A stretch of 64,000 bases of DNA, from contig LADO01000017.1 of the NCBI GenBank assembly GCA_000961595.1, positions 62,001 through 126,000 of the forward strand. The letters run 5' to 3'. Below the pieces are notes generated by a model. The model was not told the origin of the DNA, ran no database searches, and saw only the letters and a list, made by a program, of their open reading frames with translations. How positions within the stretch are numbered: the first letter of the stretch is position 1; each line of letters begins with the position of its first letter. The translations under genes were made by a program, and so were the position numbers. Positions 8,291 through 16,694 of the stretch are shown piece after piece. Origin of the DNA: Peptococcaceae bacterium BRH_c4b (GTDB lineage: Bacteria > Bacillota > Desulfotomaculia > Desulfotomaculales > Desulfocucumaceae).

Positions 8291-9589
8291 TTATACCCGA
8301 TGGCTCATCGGCAGCAAGAACAAATATATGTTCACCAGAAGGAATGCGATGATTAAAGCAAGTATCGGTATAACACCATTTAAAGGTCTACCCTTGTTGA
8401 GCTTTAAGGCTGCCACAATGGAACCGATGGTTCCCACTCCGAGCAGGATATATTGCAGCGCGGAAATCGTAGAGACGTCCAGTATCGCGTTGCTGCCTGA
8501 AACATTGATTCCAAACAGGGCCATAGCTGTGTAAATAACATTTTTACCTTCAGCCAGCAAGTGGAACAGGTTATGCGCCATGTGGGCGGCAAGGTCCAGT
8601 GGTATAAAAGCATAGCCAAACCTGGCAAAATTATCAATTAGACTTTCTTTGTTTAGAAAAGAGCTTATTCCTGATGCTATTGCCATTGCGCCGATAGTAC
8701 TTAAAACGGCCACCGAAAAGATCATTGTGAATATAACGCCATAGTTGGAAGTACCCAGAACAGTTTCAACCAGGGACTGGGCCTTTGCCCATACCTCAAG
8801 CATGGTTGCGTTTTGGACAAATACAATACTCATAATTACTATGGCTAATGAGCTTTCGGAAAGTCTTGGCGTGTTTATTAACCAAAGACCGCTACTGGGC
8901 ACTCTAACTTTGGCGACTACGGAGTTGTTTGGACAGGTTTTAAAGCAATTCCCGCACAGGTTGCAGGTTTCCGAACCAATTGTTCGCGGCATTCCAAACA
9001 TTGGGCAGCCTGCAACTTGCTCATTACCATTAAAACATGCCTTGACCTTACAGGTTGTGCACTTCTTGGGATCGGCGGTGATATCTATAGAGCCGCAGCG
9101 GGAATAATTGCCGGCCACGCCTCCGAGGAAGCACAGGTATTTGCACCAGGCCCTGCGCTCAAAAAACGCTCCCATTGTGATTACGCCTGCAATAATCATT
9201 AGTAATAAAATGCCTGAGCCTCTTGGGGAATCAACGATGCCAAATACATGGTCGGCCCATGTGATCAAAAGAAATAGCGCATCGATGATCCAGATTCCGT
9301 ATTTTTTCAGGAACTGTGGAACAGGCCTGTTGTTTCCAAAGAACTTCTGGATGATATCGCTCAGCGTCGCAAAAGGGCAAATGGCACACCACATCCGCCC
9401 TAAGATGAAGAATATAAGAGGTATAATCGGCCACCACAGGACCCATGTCATTGAAGTGCCGAAGTTTTTGGAGCTGGAATCAGGACCATAGAGAAGCTGA
9501 TAAATAATAACTGCAAAGACAAAGGCTGTGGGCCACTGCAAGACTCCGGGGAAGAGGCTGCTTTTTAATATTCTAGCTAACCAGTTCAT
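8291..9589 (-). CDS. Membrane-bound polyferredoxin (NapH/NosR-C-terminal-like)
   Basis: A 432-residue membrane protein with about nine hydrophobic helices. Two redox-type motifs lie near membrane segments (MWCAICPF near 67 and WCKYLCFLGG near 148, as in the NapH/CcoG/NosR polyferredoxin family). Two cytoplasmic 4Fe-4S-type clusters follow: CTTCKVKAC...CP near 178-195, and CNLCGNCFKTCP near 212-223. It probably passes electrons across or along the membrane between a quinol or ferredoxin and an extracytoplasmic partner. The start ATG overlaps the end of the upstream His-rich gene by 17 nt, implying translational coupling. The acceptor is unknown; no reductase gene lies beside it. Confidence 0.82.
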   Translation of the reverse strand: MNWLARILKSSLFPGVLQWPTAFVFAVIIYQLLYGPDSSSKNFGTSMTWVLWWPIIPLIFFILGRMWCAICPFATLSDIIQKFFGNNRPVPQFLKKYGIWIIDALFLLITWADHVFGIVDSPRGSGILLLMIIAGVITMGAFFERRAWCKYLCFLGGVAGNYSRCGSIDITADPKKCTTCKVKACFNGNEQVAGCPMFGMPRTIGSETCNLCGNCFKTCPNNSVVAKVRVPSSGLWLINTPRLSESSLAIVIMSIVFVQNATMLEVWAKAQSLVETVLGTSNYGVIFTMIFSVAVLSTIGAMAIASGISSFLNKESLIDNFARFGYAFIPLDLAAHMAHNLFHLLAEGKNVIYTAMALFGINVSGSNAILDVSTISALQYILLGVGTIGSIVAALKLNKGRPLNGVIPILALIIAFLLVNIYLFLLPMSHRV

Positions 9590-10031
9590 TATTTTTACCC
9601 CTTCCTTTCTTTAAAATGAGTGCCAGGAGTAGAACGCCGGCAGTGTACGCCAGGAATGCATAAACCCAGGGTTTGATGTTAACTTCTTTTACTTCCTTGA
9701 CACCGTGCCCACCGTCATGTGCTTCGGAATTTTGGTTTTGGGCTTGTCCGTCATGGGAACTGTGCTCCGGGGAACTGGTTCCTTGGCTTTGCCCGTGTCC
9801 GGTGCTGCTTTGAGATGGTTCATTGCTTTGATGCTCGCTATGGCTTGGCTGGATAACATCATTACTTTGTTGGAGAGTAGCATCATGACTTGAATGTTCA
9901 CCAGATTGAATGTCTGTACTTGGGCCGGAATGTCCTGAGTGGTCATTCTCAGCTGCTAGAGCGATGTTTCCACTAATCAGGAAAAGAAATATTAATAGTG
10001 AAATCGTAACAAATTTCTTCAATGCTTTCAC
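9573..10031 (-). CDS. His-rich secreted membrane-anchored protein
   Basis: A 152-residue protein with a clear signal peptide (KKFVTISLLIFLFLISG, cleavage probably near AxA-ENDHS). A low-complexity stretch rich in His, Ser, Gln and Gly (HSGHSG, HSSHD, SHSEH, GGHG) follows, then one transmembrane helix (WVYAFLAYTAGVLLLALIL) and a basic cytosolic tail. The layout implies an exported, metal-binding (copper, nickel or zinc) domain tethered to the outer membrane face. The start ATG has an AACCGGAGG-type ribosome site nearby. It overlaps the polyferredoxin gene and, with the Met-rich lipoprotein 150 bp upstream, suggests a metal-handling or metalloenzyme-maturation unit. No named family is recognised. 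Confidence 0.75.
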   Translation of the reverse strand: MKALKKFVTISLLIFLFLISGNIALAAENDHSGHSGPSTDIQSGEHSSHDATLQQSNDVIQPSHSEHQSNEPSQSSTGHGQSQGTSSPEHSSHDGQAQNQNSEAHDGGHGVKEVKEVNIKPWVYAFLAYTAGVLLLALILKKGRGKNNELVS

Positions 10032-10125
10032 CTCCGGTTTTTTATTTGGATTATCTTATTTGTGCTTAGTAACATTTTAAATCTCTTCAGGCTATCCCGG
10101 GACACGGGATCATATTACCCCTATG

Positions 10126-10170
10126 AAAAAGCATGAGAACTCCCCGTAAAAAGAGTTCTCATGCTTTTTT
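10126..10170 (-). terminator. Strong terminator of the Met-rich lipoprotein gene
   Basis: AAAAAGCATGAGAACTC pairs with GAGTTCTCATGCTTTTT around a CCCGTAAAAA loop. T-runs on both sides make it potentially bidirectional. It separates the lipoprotein gene from the His-rich/polyferredoxin pair, so that pair probably has its own promoter. Confidence 0.9.
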
Positions 10171-10177
10171 CGACTTA

Positions 10178-10615
10178 TTATTTATGCATAGCTTCCTGGG
10201 CCATTGGCATCAGCCGGGAGTCTTTCATCATGGCCATAAAGGTGTCTTTCATGGCCGGGTCGGCCATTATGTCAATCATGGTCTGTTTCATAGCCGGGTC
10301 GGACATGACCTTAACCATTGCTTGTTGCATTTCTTTGTTGCTCATAATCTGGACCATGCTTTTTTGCATTTCAGGAGCCTTCATCATATCTGTCATTACC
10401 GGCCGCATGTTATCGGAGCTCATCATGCTGGTCATGGACTTACGAGCTTCAGGGGAACTCATGGCGCCCATCATTAAATCCGGTTTTTCACTCATTATCT
10501 TTACCATGTCGCCTTGACCCATCATGGATTGACTATTCTGGCCGCATCCTCCTGCCAGAATAGCTATAGACACCAGCAGCAAAAAAAAGATTAACCCCTT
10601 TCTTTTTTGAAACAC
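10178..10615 (-). CDS. Methionine-rich lipoprotein
   Basis: A 145-residue lipoprotein. After a basic N-terminus and hydrophobic stretch comes the lipobox LAGGC, so the mature protein is lipid-anchored outside the cell. The mature part has many Met residues in a repeating pattern of about 17-22 residues (KSMVQIMSNKEMQQAMVKVM, then KQTMIDIMADPAMKDTFMAM). Such helical Met-rich repeats occur in copper(I)/silver-binding extracytoplasmic proteins; the metal role here is inference. The reading frame is open far upstream, but the GTG at 10615 lies 7 nt after AAAGGAGG and is the start. Flanked by a terminator downstream and a palindrome upstream. Confidence 0.8.
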   Translation of the reverse strand: MFQKRKGLIFFLLLVSIAILAGGCGQNSQSMMGQGDMVKIMSEKPDLMMGAMSSPEARKSMTSMMSSDNMRPVMTDMMKAPEMQKSMVQIMSNKEMQQAMVKVMSDPAMKQTMIDIMADPAMKDTFMAMMKDSRLMPMAQEAMHK

Positions 10616-10717
10616 GATAAAACCTCCTTTATAAATTGTTTTTATTGAATAAAAATAAATATAAATATACGACATAAAAACAAGTAATTCCTTTATTTGG
10701 TCCTCTTGCCAGATCAA

Positions 10718-10738
10718 ATTGTTGAAAATTTCGACAAT
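10718..10738. promoter_or_regulatory. 21-bp palindrome upstream of the Met-rich gene, possible operator
   Basis: ATTGTTGAAA-A-TTTCGACAAT is a dyad with one mismatch between 10-bp arms. It lies about 100 bp upstream of the Met-rich lipoprotein start and between two divergent units. No regulator gene adjoins it. Confidence 0.45.
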
Positions 10739-10989
10739 AATTTTCAGGGGAAAAGAGTTGTGAAATCAATGCCGGGGAAGGCCTGACAATAGAAGATACA
10801 GACGCGCAAGCTTTGCTGGTAGAATGTTTCAGCCTATATAAAGGAATTCATGTTAACGGGGCGAAATTTGGTTAGTGTCAGTTTTTCTTTACGATGTTTT
10901 ATCACTGTTATTGGTACCTGACATCCATGCTGCTGTTGCAGCACCATAAGAAGATGAAAATATTATTTTCCGGATAGAAGTATGCGAAT

Positions 10990-12114
10990 ATGGAGAGGGG
11001 ATGTGAGTTCGGGATGCCGGGACAGGAGCAGTTGCAAAAGGAAGTAATGGACAGAGATCTCTGTTCGTCCTGCGGGATTTGCGTTGGTCTTTGCCCGTAT
11101 ATAAAAACCGTCCGGGACAGAGTGAAGGTTATTTACCCATGCGGCCATGAAGACGGCACCTGTTACATGGTCTGTCCCAAAACCCCTACGAACATAGGGA
11201 ACATGGACCGGGCGGTTTTTGGCCGGGAGAGGGAAGATCAAGCTCTGGGATTGTTCAGCGGCATTTATTATGCCCGGGCTCTGACCGGGAAACCCGGGGG
11301 CGCTCAGTATGGGGGCGCCGCTTCGGCCCTGACCGGGCTGGCGCTGCGGGAAGGACTGATATCATCTGCGGTGCTGACCGGCGGTGATATAAAGAGCCCC
11401 CGTCCCGTACTGGCCAGGGATGCCGATACTGTGGCACGCTGCGCCGGTTCCAAATACACCGGGGTTCCCAGCCTGCTGGAGCTGAACAGGGCGATAAGGG
11501 ACGGCCTGACGGATATAGGCGTGGTGGGCAGGCCATGCCAGGTTGTGGCGGTAAGGAAGAGCCAGCAGGGAAACCTGCCCGGCCCGCAGTATCCTTCATC
11601 CAGCGGGATTGGACTGGTATTGGGGCTCTTTTGTTTTTGGTCTCTTGCTCCTGAATTGTACGGCTTTTTACAGCTGGAAACCGGCGGTGAAGAAATAGTA
11701 AAAATGGATATTCCGGTGGAAGGGCCGGTGGCCTATACCCGGGCAGGGAAATATAGCTGGCAGTTGGAAGATATTAGGACATTTATTAAAAAATCATGTA
11801 ATACATGTTTTGACAGTACTTCTGAATATGCGGATATTTCCGTGGGGTCAACAGAACACGATCCGGTGTGGAACACTTTAATAATACGCACCGGCAAAGG
11901 GCTGGATATATTTAATCTGGCGCTGCAAAAAGGCGTAATCGAGATCCGGGAGTATCCGCCGGAAAGGTTGCCCCTGCTGAGACGGGCGGCGCTGGGTAAG
12001 AAAATGAGGGTGTTATCGCTGCTGGAGAAAGACCTGGGCAATACGGGGTATATAACCCTGCCGGAAAAATACCGGCGGGACCTGGAAACCCAGTGGGGAG
12101 GGATTAACCAGTGA
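10990..12114 (+). CDS. FrhB/FdhB-like iron-sulfur flavoprotein
   Basis: A 374-residue member of the coenzyme F420 hydrogenase/dehydrogenase beta-subunit family. The N-terminus has a ferredoxin-like cluster CSSCGICVGLCP (24-35), with further Cys in YPCGHEDGTCYMVCP. The middle has the family GRPCQVVAVRK segment (near 180) and GLFCFW, and a later SCNTCFDSTSEYADISVGS, typical of FrhB (Cys pair followed by AD/S-D-GS). Relatives bind FAD plus Fe-S clusters and move electrons between ferredoxin and a partner. It overlaps iorA by 4 nt (GTGA), so it is an operon mate and probably an electron acceptor or module for the indolepyruvate oxidoreductase. Start ATG at 10990 or 11014 is unresolved. Confidence 0.85.
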   Translation: MERGCEFGMPGQEQLQKEVMDRDLCSSCGICVGLCPYIKTVRDRVKVIYPCGHEDGTCYMVCPKTPTNIGNMDRAVFGREREDQALGLFSGIYYARALTGKPGGAQYGGAASALTGLALREGLISSAVLTGGDIKSPRPVLARDADTVARCAGSKYTGVPSLLELNRAIRDGLTDIGVVGRPCQVVAVRKSQQGNLPGPQYPSSSGIGLVLGLFCFWSLAPELYGFLQLETGGEEIVKMDIPVEGPVAYTRAGKYSWQLEDIRTFIKKSCNTCFDSTSEYADISVGSTEHDPVWNTLIIRTGKGLDIFNLALQKGVIEIREYPPERLPLLRRAALGKKMRVLSLLEKDLGNTGYITLPEKYRRDLETQWGGINQ

Positions 12115-14030
12115 GCTTAGCGGGAGTCTGTCAGGAGAAGGCAGGCGTGAAAGTAGCCCTTACCGGTAACGAGGCTATTGCCAGGGGCGCCCTGGAAGCC
12201 GGAGTGGCCTATGCGGCTTCCTATCCCGGTTCTCCCACCGCCGAGGTGCTGGGAACCCTGTCCAGAGTAGCCAAGCAATTTAATCTTTACGCGGAGTGGT
12301 CGGTTAATGAAAAGGTAGCCATGGAGGGAGTCGCTGCGGCCTCCTTTGCGGGGCTCAGATCCCTTGTGGTGATGAAGGCGGACGGCCTGAATGTAGCCCT
12401 GGATTTTGCCGGGGCACTGGCCATTTCCGGCTGCCGGGGCGGTATGGTGATGGTGCTGGGAGACGACCCCAACGCCCATTCCAGCGTCCGGGAGGAGGAT
12501 TCCCGGAACCTTTGCAAGGCCAAGCACCTGCCCGTGCTGGAGCCTTCTTCGGTGCGGGAGGCCATGGAGATGACCCGGGAGGCTTTTGCACTGTCCGAGG
12601 AACTTGAACTGCCGGTGGTGGTGCGCTGCGTCACCCGGGTGTGCCATGCCAGCGGGGATGTTGAGCTGGGAGAACTGGTGCGACCGGAGCGCAAGCCGGA
12701 TTTTACCCGGGAAAACCGGGTGATAACATTTGGCATCAAACTTCACGCCGGGCAGGAGAGCAAACTGGCCAGGGCGGCCCATTTGGTCTGTGACAGTGCA
12801 TTTAATAGTTACACCGGGCCGGAAAACCCCGAAAGGCTGGTAATAGCCAGCGGTCCCTGTTACATGTATGCCCAGGAGGCTCTGGAAATGCTCGGTGCGG
12901 GCGGTACCACGGGAATATTGAAACTGGGTACCACCTGGCCGCTTCCTGAGGCCCTGCTGCTGGAACATATGGAAAGGGTACCGGAGGTGATTTTTGCCGA
13001 AGAGGTGGAACCCTTTGTGGAGGATAATGTTATGGCCCTGGCCGCCGGTTGCCTGCCGGGGAAAGTCAGATTTTACGGCAAGCGCTCCGGTCATGTGGCC
13101 GGTCCTGCCGGCCCCGGCATTGGTGAGTTGGATCCTGATGTGCTGGCTGCTTCACTTGGGAATATATTAGGGATAAACTATTCGCCAGGCACCATTGACA
13201 ATAAGCAGGAAGCCCTGTCCTTACTCGAGGATAAAATGCCGGACCGTGAACTGGCCTTTTGTGCCGGGTGCCCGCACCGGGCCTCGTTCTGGGCGGTCCG
13301 GGCGGCCCTGGAGCTGGATGGCCGGGGCGGTATCGTGCTGGGGGATATCGGCTGCTATACTCTGGGCATGGCCAGGACCGGCTACTATTTACTGCAAACT
13401 GTTCACTGCATGGGGGCAGGCATAGGCCTGGCCGGGGGCATGGGCAACCTCAGCCGGTTTGGTTTTGACAAACCCGTGGTGACACTGGTGGGGGACTCCA
13501 CTTTTTACCATGCCGCCATACCGGCCCTGATCAATGCCCGTTATCATAATTCCAATTTTATGTGCATAATTCTGGACAATGAAACCACAGCCATGACCGG
13601 TCACCAGCCACATCCCGGGCGGCAGCATACCGCCATGGGGGAGCCCGCCCATACTGTACCTATGGAGGATATAATCCGGGGCGTGGGCATGCCGTACATT
13701 GTGCAGGACCCTTACGATGTGGAGGCCAGTATCGAAGTTATTTACGATCTGCTCAGGCAGGAAGGCCCCAGGGTTCTGATTTTGCGCCGGTCATGCGTGC
13801 TGGCGGCGGTCAGGGGCAAGCAAAAAGACCGGGTTTACGTGAACGAAGATAAATGCATCGGGGATTCCTGCGGCTGCGGCAGGTTTTGCAGCAGGGTATT
13901 CGCCTGCCCGGCCAATGTATGGGATGCAGAAAAGGGCAGGGCGCGCATAGACGAGGCCGTATGCAACGGCTGCGGCGTTTGTGCCTCCCTTTGCCCGCAG
14001 GGCGCCATCATGGTGGAAAGGGGGGTATAA
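12111..14030 (+). CDS. iorA: Indolepyruvate:ferredoxin oxidoreductase alpha subunit
   Basis: Oxidatively decarboxylates aryl-pyruvates from aromatic amino acids to aryl-acetyl-CoA, reducing ferredoxin, with thiamine diphosphate. 639 residues, the normal length. The pyruvate-oxidoreductase N-terminal domain (GNEAIARGALEAGVAYAASY) is followed by a transketolase-like domain and the TPP-binding region (GDIGCYTLG near 411, GDSTFYHAA near 462, then the metal site Asp-Asn). A C-terminal two-cluster ferredoxin starts near 581 (CIGDSCGCGRFC, then CNGCGVCASLCP). GTG at 12111 overlaps the FrhB-like stop and follows GGGAGGG at 8 nt. Cytosolic heterotetramer with IorB. Confidence 0.95.
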   Translation: MSLAGVCQEKAGVKVALTGNEAIARGALEAGVAYAASYPGSPTAEVLGTLSRVAKQFNLYAEWSVNEKVAMEGVAAASFAGLRSLVVMKADGLNVALDFAGALAISGCRGGMVMVLGDDPNAHSSVREEDSRNLCKAKHLPVLEPSSVREAMEMTREAFALSEELELPVVVRCVTRVCHASGDVELGELVRPERKPDFTRENRVITFGIKLHAGQESKLARAAHLVCDSAFNSYTGPENPERLVIASGPCYMYAQEALEMLGAGGTTGILKLGTTWPLPEALLLEHMERVPEVIFAEEVEPFVEDNVMALAAGCLPGKVRFYGKRSGHVAGPAGPGIGELDPDVLAASLGNILGINYSPGTIDNKQEALSLLEDKMPDRELAFCAGCPHRASFWAVRAALELDGRGGIVLGDIGCYTLGMARTGYYLLQTVHCMGAGIGLAGGMGNLSRFGFDKPVVTLVGDSTFYHAAIPALINARYHNSNFMCIILDNETTAMTGHQPHPGRQHTAMGEPAHTVPMEDIIRGVGMPYIVQDPYDVEASIEVIYDLLRQEGPRVLILRRSCVLAAVRGKQKDRVYVNEDKCIGDSCGCGRFCSRVFACPANVWDAEKGRARIDEAVCNGCGVCASLCPQGAIMVERGV

Positions 14031-14031
14031 G

Positions 14032-14637
14032 GTGGTTAAAGAACCACTTAATATTATAATTACCGGCGTAGGCGGCCAGGGCAACGTGCTGGCCTCCCAG
14101 GTGGTATCAGCAGCGGCTGTCCAAGCCGGTTACCGGGTAGCGGTAGGGGAAACTTTCGGTGTTTCCCAGCGGGGAGGCTCGGTGATGAGTCATGTTCGGC
14201 TATCCCTTAACCGGCCCTGCGGACCGCTTATCCCCAGGGGGCAGGCCCACGTGGTGGCCGGCTTCGAGCCCCTGGAAACCATGCGGGTACTGCTGGATTA
14301 TGCCAGTGCGGAAACCGTGGTAATCATGAACAACCGCCCCAACTACCCCCTGGGCTGCCTTTCCGGCGAACACAGGTATCCCGACCCTGAGCGCGTTGAA
14401 GAGGCGGTTAAAAAAATGACGCCCCGGCTGCATGTGCTCCCCGCCACGGAACTGGCCAAGGAAGCCGGCAGCCCGCTGGCGGCAAATATGGTGATGACCG
14501 GTGCCCTGGCGGGAAGCGGGCTGCTGCCTTTCGGCAGGGAGTGTTTTATCTCTGTCATAGGATCTCTATTTCAGGGTATCGTGAGGGATTTAAACTTGCA
14601 AGCCTTTGAATCCGGATTTAGACGGATGGATGGGTAG
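14032..14637 (+). CDS. iorB: Indolepyruvate:ferredoxin oxidoreductase beta subunit
   Basis: A 201-residue gamma-type pyruvate-oxidoreductase domain with GVGGQGNVLAS near the N-terminus and the family GETFGVSQRGGSVMSHVR segment. It pairs with IorA as the small subunit. The frame extends into iorA, but the GTG at 14032 directly after the iorA stop, with an AAGGGGGG ribosome site 6-7 nt upstream, is the natural start. Third gene of the frhB-like/iorA/iorB operon. A weak hairpin with T-run follows. Confidence 0.93.
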   Translation: MVKEPLNIIITGVGGQGNVLASQVVSAAAVQAGYRVAVGETFGVSQRGGSVMSHVRLSLNRPCGPLIPRGQAHVVAGFEPLETMRVLLDYASAETVVIMNNRPNYPLGCLSGEHRYPDPERVEEAVKKMTPRLHVLPATELAKEAGSPLAANMVMTGALAGSGLLPFGRECFISVIGSLFQGIVRDLNLQAFESGFRRMDG

Positions 14638-14661
14638 AAACATAATCAAATTCATGTGTAA

Positions 14662-14692
14662 GGGGCAGGGGAAATCCACCTGTCCTTTTTTA
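14662..14692 (+). terminator. Terminator of the ior operon
   Basis: GGGGCAGG pairs with CCTGTCCT (two G-U pairs) around a 9-nt loop, and is followed by TTTTTTATT. A modest but well-placed hairpin 25 nt after the iorB stop. Confidence 0.6.
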
Positions 14693-14743
14693 TTAATTTT
14701 ATTGACATAATATTAACAATGCGTTAACATTTGAATAATATAA

Positions 14744-14889
14744 TATTAACATAAAGTTAACAAAGGAGAAGGGGGGATTTTTAATGTTGCAAAGGGCATA
14801 CGCCAATTCAAATTTTAGACCGTTTAATCTTTCCGACAAAAAGATAATTCTTCAGAACAACAAACCTTCCCCCCCTCCTTATAAAGATT
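14744..14889 (+). repeat. 146-bp direct repeat, left copy
   Basis: From TATTAACATAAAGTTAACAA to CCTCCTTATAAAGATT. The right copy at 16513-16658 differs by one G-to-A change and a shifted base in the A-run and C-run. It carries a ribosome site (AAAGGAGAAGGGGGG) and the first 35 codons of the small ORF at 14784. The IS4-type element lies between the two copies. Confidence 0.9.
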
Positions 14890-14975
14890 TTGATTATCTC
14901 CGAGAGTGGTATAGTCCACTGGAGATGAAACCCGGGGCAAATCCCCCAAGAAAGTGGTTTTTTAAGTTAATATAA
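14784..14975 (+). CDS. Small unrecognised protein of 63 residues inside the left repeat
   Basis: ATG at 14784 follows an AAAGGAG-type ribosome site. The protein starts MLQRAYANSNFRPFNL and is basic, with Pro- and Trp-rich C-terminal sequence. Its last bases run into the left inverted repeat of the IS element, so the C-terminus may be created by the insertion. The other copy of the repeat encodes only the first 35 residues. It resembles no family I know; it may be a remnant of the 5' part of a longer gene. Confidence 0.4.
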   Translation: MLQRAYANSNFRPFNLSDKKIILQNNKPSPPPYKDFDYLREWYSPLEMKPGANPPRKWFFKLI

Positions 14976-16515
14976 CTCAACTTTCTCACATGAAAAATTG
15001 CTCTGAACCCTTGATTTTATTGGGTTTTTTCGATAAAAAACAACAAAAACACCCCTACTTTTGGTAAAATAGAGTTAGCCAAAACAACCAAAATACCAAA
15101 AGAAAGGGATGTTTTATGTCATCTATTTTACCAGGAAAATATTCAATTGAAAATCAAACACAATCAAACATTGAAAATTTTCTTAATAACTTCCGAATCA
15201 ATAAAAAATTGCGGAAATCTAATTTTAAAAAGGAAAAGGGATATTCCTGCATACAGATTTTTAAAACCCTTTTTATGCTGGTTTTTATCGGCAAGAATCT
15301 ATTTCAGTTCCTCGAATCAAAAGGGTCTGAAGAAAGCCCGGAAAAAGATTCATTCTATAGATTTCTAAATTCCTCACGGTATAACTGGCGGAAGTTTCTC
15401 CTAATGTTAGCTCCCAGGTGATCAAAGATACCGTTTCAATACTCACATCAGAGGAACGGGCAAAAGTGCTCATAATTGATGATTCTGTATATAGCCGTAG
15501 CCGCAGTAAAACCGTGGAGCTGCTGGCCAATGTTCGTGACCATGCAAGAAAAAAATATCTAAACGGATTTCGCATGCTAACCCTGGGCTGGTCTGATGGG
15601 AACACATTTTTGCCACTGGCATTTTCCTTGTTAAGTTCGAAAGACAAGAAAAACCGTATAAATGAAATCAATCCGGATATCGATAAGCGCACAAATGGTT
15701 ACAAGTTAAGGAAGGAAAGTATCAAAAAGTCTACGGATACTATGTTTGATTTGTTGGAGCAGGTTATACCCTACGGCATTCCTGCACAATATTTGCTTTT
15801 TGATAGCTGGTTTTTCTTTCCCGAATGTAATTCTTAAAGCAATGGAGCGCAATCTGCATGTTATTTGTATGCTCAAGTCAATGCCAAAGGTATTCTACCA
15901 GTATATGGGTAAATCCATGAATCTCCCCAAGCCATACAACTACATTTACAAAAAGCCAGGCAGGGCAAAGGTTTTAGCCTCAGTAATTGTTGAGCTTGGC
16001 AAAGACAAAAACGGCCAACCGTTAAATGTAAAGATTGTATTTGTCCGTGACCGGAAAAATTCCCGTAAATGGCTTACACTTCTTTCCACTGATACAAATT
16101 TAAGTGAAGAAGAAATCATTCGTATTTACGGAAAGCGCTGGGATATAGAAGTTTTCTTCAAAATGACAAAATCCTATCTATAACTGTCCAAGGAATTCCA
16201 GGGCCGTTCCTACGATATGATGGTGGCACATACAACAATAGTATTCTGCCGCTATATAATGCTTTCATTAGAAACCAGGAGCAACATCGACTCAAAGAGC
16301 TTTGGCAACCTTTTCTACATGTGCTGTGACGAAGTAAAAGACATCAATTTTGCACAAGCCCTGTTTTTACTTATGGATCTATTGAAAAATAACTTGATGG
16401 ATTTTTTGCATCTATCTGAATAGAAGATAAATGAGTTCCTTGACCATTTTATTGCCTCTTTACCCGTATTTTTCAAGGATCGTTTAAAGATATTAACCTG
16501 CGAAAGTTGAGTTAT
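14972..16515 (+). mobile_element. Degenerate IS4-family insertion sequence
   Basis: The inverted ends ATAACTCAACTTTCTCA (14972-14988) and its reverse complement with one mismatch (16499-16515) enclose one decayed transposase reading frame. Length about 1544 bp. The ends abut sequence of the flanking 146-bp repeat on the right. No clean target-site duplication is evident. The transposase has frameshifts and stops, so the element is immobile unless helped in trans. Confidence 0.85.
15116..16510 (+). pseudogene. IS4-family DDE transposase with two frameshifts and two stops
   Basis: Joined across frames the product is about 460 residues. The N-terminal part (15116-15421) ends in a frameshift near 15410. 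The second part (to about 15815) has the first catalytic Asp region LIIDDSVYSRSRSK and GFRMLTLGWSDGNTFLPL, then YLLFDSWF, after which a second frameshift occurs. The third part carries IRIYGKRWDIEVFFKM, the IS4 YREK-type box with its Glu, and meets a TAA at 16181-16183, then a TAG at 16421-16423. The tail runs to a TGA at 16508-16510. The family is recognised from the conserved DDE blocks. Inactive as written. Confidence 0.9.
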
Positions 16516-16658
16516 TAACATAAAATTAACAAAGGAGAAGGGGGGATTTTTAATGTTGCAAAGGGCATACGCCAATTCAAATTTTAGACCGTTTAATCTT
16601 TCCGACAAAAAGATAATTCTTCAGAACAACAAAACCTTCCCCCCTCCTTATAAAGATT
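16513..16658 (+). repeat. 146-bp direct repeat, right copy
   Basis: Nearly identical to 14744-14889. Its first three bases (TAT) are shared with the IS right end. It repeats the ribosome site and the small ORF start, but here the frame stops at TAA after 35 codons (16553-16660). Confidence 0.9.
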
Positions 16659-16694
16659 AAAAATCACCCCAAAGCGGAGCGCGCCATTATACGT

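Noticed and set aside
12117-13094. 325-codon minus-strand frame antisense to iorA
   Set aside because: Shadow frame; the sense frame is a clear conserved enzyme.
14972-16515. Target-site duplication of the IS4-type element
   Set aside because: Bases next to the two ends (TTAAT / TAACA) do not give a clear direct repeat; the long 146-bp repeat obscures it.
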